Shown: piece after piece, positions 9,048 to 15,770 of the stretch
Layout: every line of letters starts with the position of its first letter
Position numbering within the stretch: the stretch's first letter is position 1
DNA from: Bacteroidales bacterium
GTDB lineage: Bacteria; Bacteroidota; Bacteroidia; Bacteroidales; UBA12077
Direction of reading: 5' to 3'
Length of the DNA stretch: 38,844 bases
Assembly: GCA_022360575.1 (NCBI GenBank)
Contig: JAKSCO010000258.1
Span: 1 to 38,844 of the forward strand
The notes under the pieces: model-generated
Database searches by the model: none
Told to the model about the DNA's origin: nothing
Seen by the model: the letters and a program-made list of their open reading frames with translations, nothing else
Translations under genes and position numbers: made by a program

Positions 9048-9680
9048 ATGTCTTTTATTATAGGAATAGCAGGAGGAACAGGTTCGGGGAAAACAACGGT
9101 GGTTAGAAAGGTTATAGAGAGTTTGCCTAAAGATGAGGTTGCTATAATTCCTCAAGACTCTTATTATAGAGATAATAGTCATTTACCATTGGAAGAACGA
9201 CAAGAAATAAATTTTGATCACCCAAAATCATTAGAATTTCCTTTATTGATAAATCATATAGAAAAATTAAAAAAAGGAGAACCTATAAAACAGCCAATAT
9301 ATTCGTATTTAACTTGTGCTCGTTCTGAAGAAACTATTCAGGTAGATCCTAAAAAAGTTATTATTGTTGAGGGGATTTTGATATTACAGAATTCGCAATT
9401 GCGTAATTTAATGGATATAAAAGTTTTTGTTGATGCCGATAACGATGATCGTTTGATGCGGGTAATTCAACGTGATTTAGTTGAACGAGGACGTTCTGTA
9501 AATAAGGTTCTGGAACGATACGAGAAGACTGTAAAGCCAATGCATCTTCAATTTATCGAACCAACTAAACGCTATGCTGATGTAATTATTCCGCAAGGAG
9601 GGAATAATAAAGTAGGTATAGATCTTTTGTCAACAATTATCGAAAAGAAATTACATCTTGGACATCAAAATCATAGTTAA
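9048..9680 (+). CDS. udk: Uridine kinase
   Basis: The product has 210 residues. It phosphorylates uridine and cytidine in pyrimidine salvage. The Walker A motif GGTGSGKTT is at residues 9-17. PQDSYYRD, NFDHPKSLEFPLL and a VEGILIL Walker B-like strand are diagnostic of the family, and the lid region ERGRSVNKVLERYE is intact. Its TAA shares one base with the ATG of the following exonuclease gene, so the two are very likely one operon. Confidence 0.96.
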   Translation: MSFIIGIAGGTGSGKTTVVRKVIESLPKDEVAIIPQDSYYRDNSHLPLEERQEINFDHPKSLEFPLLINHIEKLKKGEPIKQPIYSYLTCARSEETIQVDPKKVIIVEGILILQNSQLRNLMDIKVFVDADNDDRLMRVIQRDLVERGRSVNKVLERYEKTVKPMHLQFIEPTKRYADVIIPQGGNNKVGIDLLSTIIEKKLHLGHQNHS

Positions 9681-10411
9681 TGATTGATAAAATAAAGCTT
9701 GAAAATATATTATTCTTGGATATTGAGACGGTGCCTCAATATCCGGATTTTGAAAATGTCCCCGAGACGTTTAAAGAGTTTTGGGAAAAGAAATCGATGT
9801 ATTTTCGAGGAGACGATCAATCTTCTGCTGATGTATATCAAAGGGCTGGAATTTATGCTGAGTTTGGAAAAATAATTTGTATTTCAGTTGGGATTATTAT
9901 AAGTAAGGGAAAAAAATCAAAACTTAGAATAAAGTCATTTTTTGGAGATGATGAAAAGATATTACTTCAAGAGTTTGCTCAAATGCTTGATAAATACCAT
10001 GCTTTAAATAATTATTTAATTTTGTGTGCTCACAATGGTAAAGAATTTGATTTTCCATACATTGCTCGTCGAATGTTAATTAATGCAATAAAACTCCCTA
10101 AGTTGCTGGATATCGCTGGGAAAAAACCATGGGAGGTAATGTTACTAGATACTATGGAGTTGTGGAAATTTGGTGATTATAAAAATTATACATCTTTAAA
10201 TTTGTTAACTCAGGTTTTTGATATTCCAACACCTAAAGATGATATTGATGGAAGTATGGTAGCTGATGTGTATTGGAGAGAAAAAGACCTAGTTCGTATT
10301 GTAAGATATTGCGAAAAAGATGTTGTTGCAATTGTTCAGTTAATGCTTAAGTACCAACGTAAAGAATTGATTCCTGACGAAAATATTGAATCTACTACCT
10401 TTGTTGAGTAG
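9680..10411 (+). CDS. Predicted 3'-5' exonuclease related to the PolB exonuclease domain
   Basis: The product has 243 residues with a DEDDy ribonuclease H-like fold. FLDIETVP supplies the first acidic pair (Asp14, Glu16), CAHNGKEFDFPYIARRM the second motif, and YCEKDVVAI the final Tyr and Asp. This pattern matches the PolB-like exonuclease family (PF10108) that is common in Bacteroidota. The substrate is probably single-stranded DNA or RNA ends, but that is inferred. Its one-base overlap with udk implies co-expression with pyrimidine salvage. Confidence 0.85.
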   Translation: MIDKIKLENILFLDIETVPQYPDFENVPETFKEFWEKKSMYFRGDDQSSADVYQRAGIYAEFGKIICISVGIIISKGKKSKLRIKSFFGDDEKILLQEFAQMLDKYHALNNYLILCAHNGKEFDFPYIARRMLINAIKLPKLLDIAGKKPWEVMLLDTMELWKFGDYKNYTSLNLLTQVFDIPTPKDDIDGSMVADVYWREKDLVRIVRYCEKDVVAIVQLMLKYQRKELIPDENIESTTFVE

Positions 10412-10412
10412 A

Positions 10413-11201
10413 TTAATCTGTCGTAAAGTTAATTATAGCTTTTATAAAAGTATCGGTTTGTTCGACATGAATCCAATGCCCAGCATTTTCTATTGTTATA
10501 ATTTGGGCAAAAGGAAATATCTTAAATATAAATGCTTTATCTTTTTTTTTGATATAATCAGATTTTGCTCCTTTTATAAATAAAATAGGAAATCCTTTTA
10601 TTTCAGTATGGTTTTTATCAAAACCTTCAACGATATTGTCTAATTCATTTTTTAAGGTTTTAATATTTAGTTTCCAAGAAAGCTCGTTATTTTCTGATCG
10701 TTTTATATTTTTAAGAAGAAACTTTCGCAATCGAATATCTGGGAGCGATTTTGAAAGAATAAGATCAACTTCGTTGCGAGATTTTATGTTGTGAAAATCA
10801 ATGTCATACATTGCTTTTATGATTATTTTATGCGCAAGTAATGTTGATTTTGTTTTGTTGTATGATCTTGGAGAAATATCAACAACAATTAGTTTATCTA
10901 TATATTGAGGATATTCTGCAGCAAAAAACATGGCTGTTTTTCCACCCATCGAATGACCTAAAAGAATAATGTTTTTTAAAGAATGTTTATCAATAAACTC
11001 TTTAAGATCCGTTTTTAATACATTGTAATTGTGTTCGATCGAGTGGGGCGATTGTCCATGGTTTCTCTGATCAATAATAAAAACTTCAAAATGTTCTGAC
11101 AGTTGTTTTCCAATATTTACCCAATTGTCAGAACAGCCATAAAGACCATGAATAATAATAAAAGCTTGTCCTTTTCCGAATTTCCTAAAAAAGAGATCCA
11201 T
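10413..11201 (-). CDS. Alpha/beta hydrolase (YbfF-like esterase)
   Basis: The product has 262 residues. The nucleophile elbow GHSMGGK, the oxyanion-region HGLYGCSDNW near the N-terminus, DQRNHGQSP and a C-terminal GHWIHVEQ (catalytic His) give a complete alpha/beta-hydrolase triad pattern. It resembles YbfF-type cytoplasmic esterases; the natural substrate is unknown. Its end lies one base from the convergent exonuclease gene. It starts 6 bases after pdxJ ends on the same strand, so pdxJ and this gene probably form an operon. Confidence 0.88.
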   Translation of the reverse strand: MDLFFRKFGKGQAFIIIHGLYGCSDNWVNIGKQLSEHFEVFIIDQRNHGQSPHSIEHNYNVLKTDLKEFIDKHSLKNIILLGHSMGGKTAMFFAAEYPQYIDKLIVVDISPRSYNKTKSTLLAHKIIIKAMYDIDFHNIKSRNEVDLILSKSLPDIRLRKFLLKNIKRSENNELSWKLNIKTLKNELDNIVEGFDKNHTEIKGFPILFIKGAKSDYIKKKDKAFIFKIFPFAQIITIENAGHWIHVEQTDTFIKAIINFTTD

Positions 11202-11207
11202 GCTAAA

Positions 11208-11921
11208 TTATTTTAATTCACGTAAATACATTTGGATTGTATTTTCTAATCCAAGATATAAAGCATCAGATACTAGAGCATGTCCTATCGATACTTCTAA
11301 TAAATTAGGAATATTCTGATTAAAATATTTTAAGTTCTTTAAATCTAAGTCATGTCCAGCATTTAATCCTAAATTAACACTTTGAGCAGTTTCGGCAGCT
11401 TTAACAAAAGCCTCGATTGCTGATTCTTTGTTTTTGTGATAATTTGTAGCATAAGGTTCCGTGTAGAGTTCTACACGTTGAGTCCCTGTGTCGGCAGCAT
11501 GTTTTATTAGTTCGGATTCTGGGTTTATAAAAATAGAAGTTCGGATTCCATTTTTATGAAAACGATCAATTATTTCTTTCAAGAAGTCTTTATGAGTAAT
11601 TGTATCCCACCCTGAGCTTGATGTTAATGCTTCTGGAGGATCAGGGACTAGTGTTACTTGAGTAGGTTTTACATCTAAAACTAAATCTATAAATTGGTCT
11701 GAGGGATATCCTTCGATATTAAATTCGGTTGTAATAATCGGTTTGATGTCAAAAACGTCCTGATAACGTATATGCCTTTCGTCTGGACGAGGATGAACAG
11801 TAATACCTTCTGCTCCGAAGCCTTGACAGTTTATAGCAGCATCAAGGACATTAGGATGATTTCCGCCACGAGCATTTCTTAATGTGGCAATTTTATTTAT
11901 ATTTACACTTAATCTGGTCAT
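11208..11921 (-). CDS. pdxJ: Pyridoxine 5'-phosphate synthase
   Basis: The product has 237 residues, a normal PdxJ TIM barrel. It condenses 1-deoxyxylulose 5-phosphate with 3-amino-2-oxopropyl phosphate to make vitamin B6 phosphate. [15 protein letters not shown] at the start, [13 protein letters not shown] (active-site His and Arg), [16 protein letters not shown] and [11 protein letters not shown] are well-conserved segments. It is divergent from the CBS-domain gene and is followed by the alpha/beta hydrolase gene. Confidence 0.96.
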   Translation of the reverse strand: MTRLSVNINKIATLRNARGGNHPNVLDAAINCQGFGAEGITVHPRPDERHIRYQDVFDIKPIITTEFNIEGYPSDQFIDLVLDVKPTQVTLVPDPPEALTSSSGWDTITHKDFLKEIIDRFHKNGIRTSIFINPESELIKHAADTGTQRVELYTEPYATNYHKNKESAIEAFVKAAETAQSVNLGLNAGHDLDLKNLKYFNQNIPNLLEVSIGHALVSDALYLGLENTIQMYLRELK

Positions 11922-11935
11922 AATTATATTATATC

Positions 11936-11967
11936 TTGACTATAAAATAAACAAATTATTAGCTTTG
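11936..11967 (+). promoter_or_regulatory. Candidate promoter for the CBS-nadK transcript
   Basis: TTG at 11936-11938 and TAGCTTTG at 11960-11967 are about 21 bases apart, close to the spacing of Bacteroidota -33/-7 promoters. They lie in the 94-base gap between the divergent pdxJ and CBS genes. This is one of the better-formed promoter matches in the window. Confidence 0.5.
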
Positions 11968-12015
11968 CTTGTTAATTGAGCAAAAATACAAGTATTTTTT
12001 ATAAGTGGTTTAAAT

Positions 12016-12681
12016 ATGTTAGCAAAAGATTTAATGTCAGATGAAATTCCCGTACTTAGAACTTCAGATACAGCTGTTGAAGCTTTAAATTGGATGGAAG
12101 TATTTCGTATTTCGCATTTGCCAATTGTTAATAATAATGAATTTTTAGGTCTTATTGCTGATAACGATATATATGATATAAATAAGCCTGATGAGCCGAT
12201 AGGTAATCATAAATTATCTTTATTCAAGCCTTTTGTTAGATATGATCAGCATATTTATGAAGTGATAGAAGTTACATCGCGACTGAAGCTTTCAGTAATT
12301 CCCGTTTTAGATTATGATAAGAAATTCCTAGGTGTTATTGGGATGAGTGATTTATTGCACGAGTTTTCTAAATTATCTGCTGTTGAAAAACCAGGGGGGA
12401 TAATTATTCTTGAAATGCCCGAATGTAATTATTCGATGACTGAAATCTCTCAAATAGTTGAATCGAATGATGCTAAGATTTTAAGTATGTATGTGAAATC
12501 ATTGCCCAATTCAACAAAGTTAGAAGTAAGTATAAAATTAAATATAACTGATTTAACTTCAATAACCCAAACATTTAATAGGTATGAGTACAAGATAAAA
12601 GATTCATTTATGAATTACGATGATCAAAATGATCTTTTTAATGATCGATATGATTTATTTATGCGATATTTGAATACTTAA
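12016..12681 (+). CDS. CBS-domain protein with C-terminal ACT-like part
   Basis: The product has 221 residues. Two CBS motifs occupy about residues 1-120 (AKDLMSDEIPVLRTSDTAVE and LSVIPVLDYDKKFLGVIGMSDLL). The remainder, from GGIIILEMPECNYSMTEISQ, has the strand-helix pattern of an ACT-like domain. CBS pairs usually bind adenine nucleotides; the regulated target is unknown. The gene regularly precedes nadK in Bacteroidota, which suggests a link to nucleotide status, though this is inferred. There are 31 bases before nadK. Confidence 0.85.
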   Translation: MLAKDLMSDEIPVLRTSDTAVEALNWMEVFRISHLPIVNNNEFLGLIADNDIYDINKPDEPIGNHKLSLFKPFVRYDQHIYEVIEVTSRLKLSVIPVLDYDKKFLGVIGMSDLLHEFSKLSAVEKPGGIIILEMPECNYSMTEISQIVESNDAKILSMYVKSLPNSTKLEVSIKLNITDLTSITQTFNRYEYKIKDSFMNYDDQNDLFNDRYDLFMRYLNT

Positions 12682-12712
12682 TATTTTACATCTTGTTTTA
12701 TAAGAAAGAATT

Positions 12713-13591
12713 ATGAGAGTAGCAGTATACGGTCGAAATTTTAGCTTAGATTTTAAGAAATATATAGAAAAATTCTTTGATATATTAAAGCAGTACAATG
12801 TAGATGTTTTAATTTATCAAGATTTTGCTGAATTTCTGATAAAAACAATTGGGATAGATGTTGGTGGGCTAAAAATATTTACAAAATATACTGATTTAAA
12901 GGATAACGTAAACCTGTTGTTTAGTATTGGAGGAGATGGTACAATATTAAGTGCGATTAATTATGTTCGAGATAATTATATTCCTGTTGTTGGAATAAAT
13001 ACAGGACGACTCGGTTTTCTGGCAAGTATTGCCAAAGAAGATATAGAGTCAGCTTTAGCTGCAATTCTTAATTCAGATTATGAAATAGAAGAGCGGACTT
13101 TATTAAAGTTAGAAACATCATCGAATGTGTTAGGTGATTTCCCTTATGGTTTAAACGAAGCAACTGTGCAAAAAATAGACTCAGGAATGATAACGATCCA
13201 CGTATATGTTAACGATGAGTTTTTAAATACATATTGGGCTGATGGTTTAATTATATCAACACCTACAGGTTCAACAGCATATTCTCTTAGTGTTGGAGGA
13301 CCTATTGTAATTCCTAGTTCTGGCAATTTTATTATTTCCCCAATTTCTCCACATAACTTAACTATGCGTCCTATTGTTTTACCTGATACAAGTAAGCTAA
13401 GATTAAAATTAGAAGGGCGAGCTCTGAATTATATAACATCCTTAGATCATCGTTCGATAATGATAAAAAATATTGAAGAACTTTATATTAGTAAAGCTGA
13501 TTTTACGATTAAGATAATAAAATTGCAAGATACTAGTTTTTATAAAACATTGAGAAATAAATTAATGTGGGGAGTAGATACGCGTAATTAG
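12713..13591 (+). CDS. nadK: NAD kinase
   Basis: The product has 292 residues. It phosphorylates NAD+ to NADP+. The GGDGTIL motif (about residue 75), GINTGRLGFLA, the Asn-Glu pair in PYGLNEATV, and TPTGSTAYSLSVGGPI are all present. The stop codon TAG at 13589-13591 lies inside a 7-bp inverted repeat (CGTAATT and AATTACG). It also lies in a 16-base sequence that recurs at the start of uppS. Most of the following 745 bases holds a decayed gene. Confidence 0.97.
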   Translation: MRVAVYGRNFSLDFKKYIEKFFDILKQYNVDVLIYQDFAEFLIKTIGIDVGGLKIFTKYTDLKDNVNLLFSIGGDGTILSAINYVRDNYIPVVGINTGRLGFLASIAKEDIESALAAILNSDYEIEERTLLKLETSSNVLGDFPYGLNEATVQKIDSGMITIHVYVNDEFLNTYWADGLIISTPTGSTAYSLSVGGPIVIPSSGNFIISPISPHNLTMRPIVLPDTSKLRLKLEGRALNYITSLDHRSIMIKNIEELYISKADFTIKIIKLQDTSFYKTLRNKLMWGVDTRN

Positions 13592-13601
13592 ATGAATTAC
13601 G
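13583..13601 (+). repeat. Inverted repeat and first copy of a 16-bp direct repeat
   Basis: CGTAATT (13583-13589), a loop AGATG and AATTACG (13595-13601) form a perfect hairpin over the nadK stop. The first 16 bases, CGTAATTAGATGAATT (13583-13598), recur exactly at 15004-15019 across the uppS start. No U-tract follows, so a terminator role is weak. Confidence 0.6.
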
Positions 13602-13905
13602 AGCTTTGTTGTTTTATCGTAACTCCAAGTTGTACAGAAGCAAGTTTCCGTATCACCACGGGAGTTTGCCGATAGTGAGAAAGTCCCTTTCATGCTTTTT
13701 AAAGTTCTATGAATAGAGAGAATGAATGGAAATATTAATACGAGATGATTCAAGATTTGTTGATTTTTATTCTTTTCGAATAAAATCTTCTCTGAATTAA
13801 AATAAAGTGAATTGAACTTGTATCTTAAAAAAACTTACGTCAAACAGGGTTTTTATATAATATATTTTATATTTGACGAGTATAAACAATTTTGAGTTTT
13901 CAATT
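13602..13905. other. Non-coding stretch with a block of unlike composition
   Basis: No credible gene is seen here. Bases 13630-13690 are noticeably richer in G and C (around CCACGGGAGTTTGCCGATAG) than the surrounding AT-rich DNA. A 63-residue minus-strand frame crosses it but has no recognisable family. The remainder is AT-rich and featureless, apart from a possible promoter region before the decayed gene at 13906. Confidence 0.5.
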
Positions 13906-14242
13906 ATGAAATGTATTGTGTTAAAGTGTAAAATTTATATTGCTTTTCCATGTTATGTTTTTTTTCAGGGAGATGGAGTTTTTTCAAAGTATTCGTATCT
14001 TAGGTTTAAATGTAGCTAATTATTTTGAAGATATTGGAGGAATTAATACACAAATTCATTAATGTTTTCAGACTTGAATTATAGACGATACTTTTTTGGT
14101 TTTTGCGATCGGGGGTCGTTACGAAATGTTTAGAAAAGAAGTATTAAAAGCTAATTTAAATTCAGTTAATGTAAAAAGAGGATGCGAATTTGGTCGAGAA
14201 CCTATCTTCTCTGATTATATATGTAGTTTTGATTCAGTGTAG
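13906..14242 (+). pseudogene. Decayed outer-membrane beta-barrel (DUF6089/PorG-like) paralogue
   Basis: An ATG at 13906 begins a signal-peptide-like stretch (IYIAFPCYVFF) in one frame. Reading then continues in a second frame from about 13976 as LGLNVANYFEDIGGINTQ, the N-terminal strand pattern seen in DUF6089-type barrels. A TAA at 14060 and a TGA at 14075 interrupt it. FAIGGRYEMFRKEVL and KRGCEFGREPIFSDYIC then resume in that frame (14102-14239) up to a TAG at 14240. A short piece, FSDLNYRRY, is in the other frame at 14065-14091. One frameshift and two in-frame stops, with a probable internal deletion, make this a pseudogene. An intact family member follows at 14337. Confidence 0.65.
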
Positions 14243-14310
14243 TCAAAACATTTTAATGTATACTATTTTTAGGTAATAAACGTTTCTTTTAAAATTAAAA
14301 AGTTTAGTCG

Positions 14311-14321
14311 TAGACGTAATT
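14311..14321 (+). repeat. 11-bp direct repeat flanking the porG-like gene (upstream copy)
   Basis: TAGACGTAATT occurs here, 15 bases before the ATG, and again at 15000-15010 across the stop codon of the same gene. The match is short and could be chance, but it shares CGTAATT with the 16-bp repeat at nadK and uppS. Confidence 0.45.
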
Positions 14322-14336
14322 TCGGTTTTATATTTT

Positions 14337-15002
14337 ATGAAAAATGGAATATTATTTTTGCTTGTTTTTGGAATTTCCTCAATAGGATTTGGACAGAGTA
14401 AAATAGAGTTAGGGGGAAGATTAGGAGTTAGTTATTATCAGGGAGATATTAATAAGTCAAAAATGTTTTATTCTCCAGCTATGTCGTTTGGAGGGATTTT
14501 TAAATTTAATTTAAACAAACATTTATCAGTGAAGCTAGAGGGTGTGTATGGAAGAATTCAAGCTGATGATGCAGATTTTGGTGAAATTGAAAATAAATTA
14601 AGAAATGCATCATTTTCTTCAGATTTAATTGATTTATCTATGGTGGTAGAATTTAACTTTTTGCCATATACTAGTTCTGGATATATAAAGAAAAATAACG
14701 AACGTTTTACTCCCTTTGTATTTCTTGGTTTAGGAGCTAATGTATTATTAAGTTCAGATAGTTTTAAAAATCCAGTTACAATTCCCTTTGGATTAGGAAT
14801 TAAATATAATATCTTTGAGCGCTTAACTCTTGGGTTAGATTGGAGTTATCGCAAAACATTTAATGATGAATTAGATGGAGTAGTTAATGTTCAGGATAAA
14901 ACTAATGAACCTATAATTCATAATGATGATTGGTATGCATTTTGTGGAATTTTTCTGACATATAAAATTTTTAGAGATAAGATAAAATGTCCGATATATT
15001 AG
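14337..15002 (+). CDS. Outer-membrane beta-barrel protein, DUF6089/PorG family
   Basis: The product has 221 residues with a signal peptide (MKNGILFLLVFGISSIGFGQ). The mature part alternates hydrophobic and polar residues as in a small beta-barrel. LGVSYYQGDINKSK, FKFNLNKHLSVKLEGVYGRI, ASFSSDLIDLSMVVEFNFLPY and TPFVFLGLGANV are typical of DUF6089. PorG of Porphyromonas gingivalis, a type IX secretion component, is in the same group, but most members are uncharacterised. The position between nadK and uppS is common in the phylum. The stop lies 10 bases before the uppS ATG. Confidence 0.85.
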   Translation: MKNGILFLLVFGISSIGFGQSKIELGGRLGVSYYQGDINKSKMFYSPAMSFGGIFKFNLNKHLSVKLEGVYGRIQADDADFGEIENKLRNASFSSDLIDLSMVVEFNFLPYTSSGYIKKNNERFTPFVFLGLGANVLLSSDSFKNPVTIPFGLGIKYNIFERLTLGLDWSYRKTFNDELDGVVNVQDKTNEPIIHNDDWYAFCGIFLTYKIFRDKIKCPIY

Positions 15003-15003
15003 A

Positions 15004-15019
15004 CGTAATTAGATGAATT
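15004..15019 (+). repeat. Second copy of the 16-bp direct repeat
   Basis: CGTAATTAGATGAATT spans the uppS initiator ATG and is identical to 13583-13598 at the end of nadK. In both places an ATG directly follows TAG. Confidence 0.6.
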
Positions 15020-15753
15020 TTAAGGATAAAATTGATAGTGGTAGATTGCCAGAGCATGTTGCAGTAATAATGGATGGCAATGGACGGTGGGCTAAGAAAA
15101 AAGGGAATCAACGAATTTTTGGACACAAAAATGGAATAAAAGCTGTTAGAGATGTTGTTGAAGGAGCTGCTGAGTTGAATATAAAATATTTGACTTTATA
15201 TGCTTTTTCTACAGAAAATTGGAATAGACCAAAACAAGAGGTTGATGCTCTTATGGGCTTGTTGGTATCGACAATTGAATCTGAAGAGAAAACTTTAATG
15301 AAAAACAATGTTCGCTTATTAGCGATTGGTAATATTAATGGATTACCTAAAGATGTTGCAGCAAATCTGAATAAGCTTATTGATAAAACATCCGAAAATA
15401 AAGGTCTCTCATTAATTCTTGCTTTAAATTATAGTGCAAGATGGGAAATATTAAATGCCATAAAAAACATTGTTGAACAAAACAAAAAAGAAGATTTTGA
15501 TGTAAATAAAATCGATGCAGATTTTTTTGAATCTTACTTAAATACAAAAAATATTCCAGATCCCGATTTGTTAATCCGAACAAGTGGAGAATACCGAATA
15601 AGTAATTTTTTAATTTGGCAAATTGCTTATGCCGAACTTTATTTTACTAAAGTATTGTGGCCAGATTTTAGAAAGATAAATCTTTATGAGGCAATTATAG
15701 ATTATCAAACGAGAGAACGTAGATTTGGACAAATTAGTGAACAATTGAATTAA
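15013..15753 (+). CDS. uppS: Isoprenyl transferase (undecaprenyl diphosphate synthase)
   Basis: The product has 246 residues. It elongates farnesyl diphosphate with isopentenyl units to the C55 lipid carrier for peptidoglycan and surface glycans. VIMDGNGRWAKKKG (catalytic Asp21) begins the cis-prenyltransferase fold, and GHKNGIKAVRDVVE, YAFSTENWNRPKQE and LIRTSGEYRISNFLIWQ are diagnostic. It starts 10 bases after the porG-like gene and ends 17 bases before bamA, so the envelope genes are probably co-transcribed. Confidence 0.97.
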   Translation: MNFKDKIDSGRLPEHVAVIMDGNGRWAKKKGNQRIFGHKNGIKAVRDVVEGAAELNIKYLTLYAFSTENWNRPKQEVDALMGLLVSTIESEEKTLMKNNVRLLAIGNINGLPKDVAANLNKLIDKTSENKGLSLILALNYSARWEILNAIKNIVEQNKKEDFDVNKIDADFFESYLNTKNIPDPDLLIRTSGEYRISNFLIWQIAYAELYFTKVLWPDFRKINLYEAIIDYQTRERRFGQISEQLN

Positions 15754-15770
15754 TAAAATAGGTAAAAAGA

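Noticed and set aside
13562..13753. 63-residue minus-strand frame across the end of nadK
   Set aside because: It overlaps the nadK end and has no recognisable motif, so it is more likely a chance frame over the unusual-composition block.
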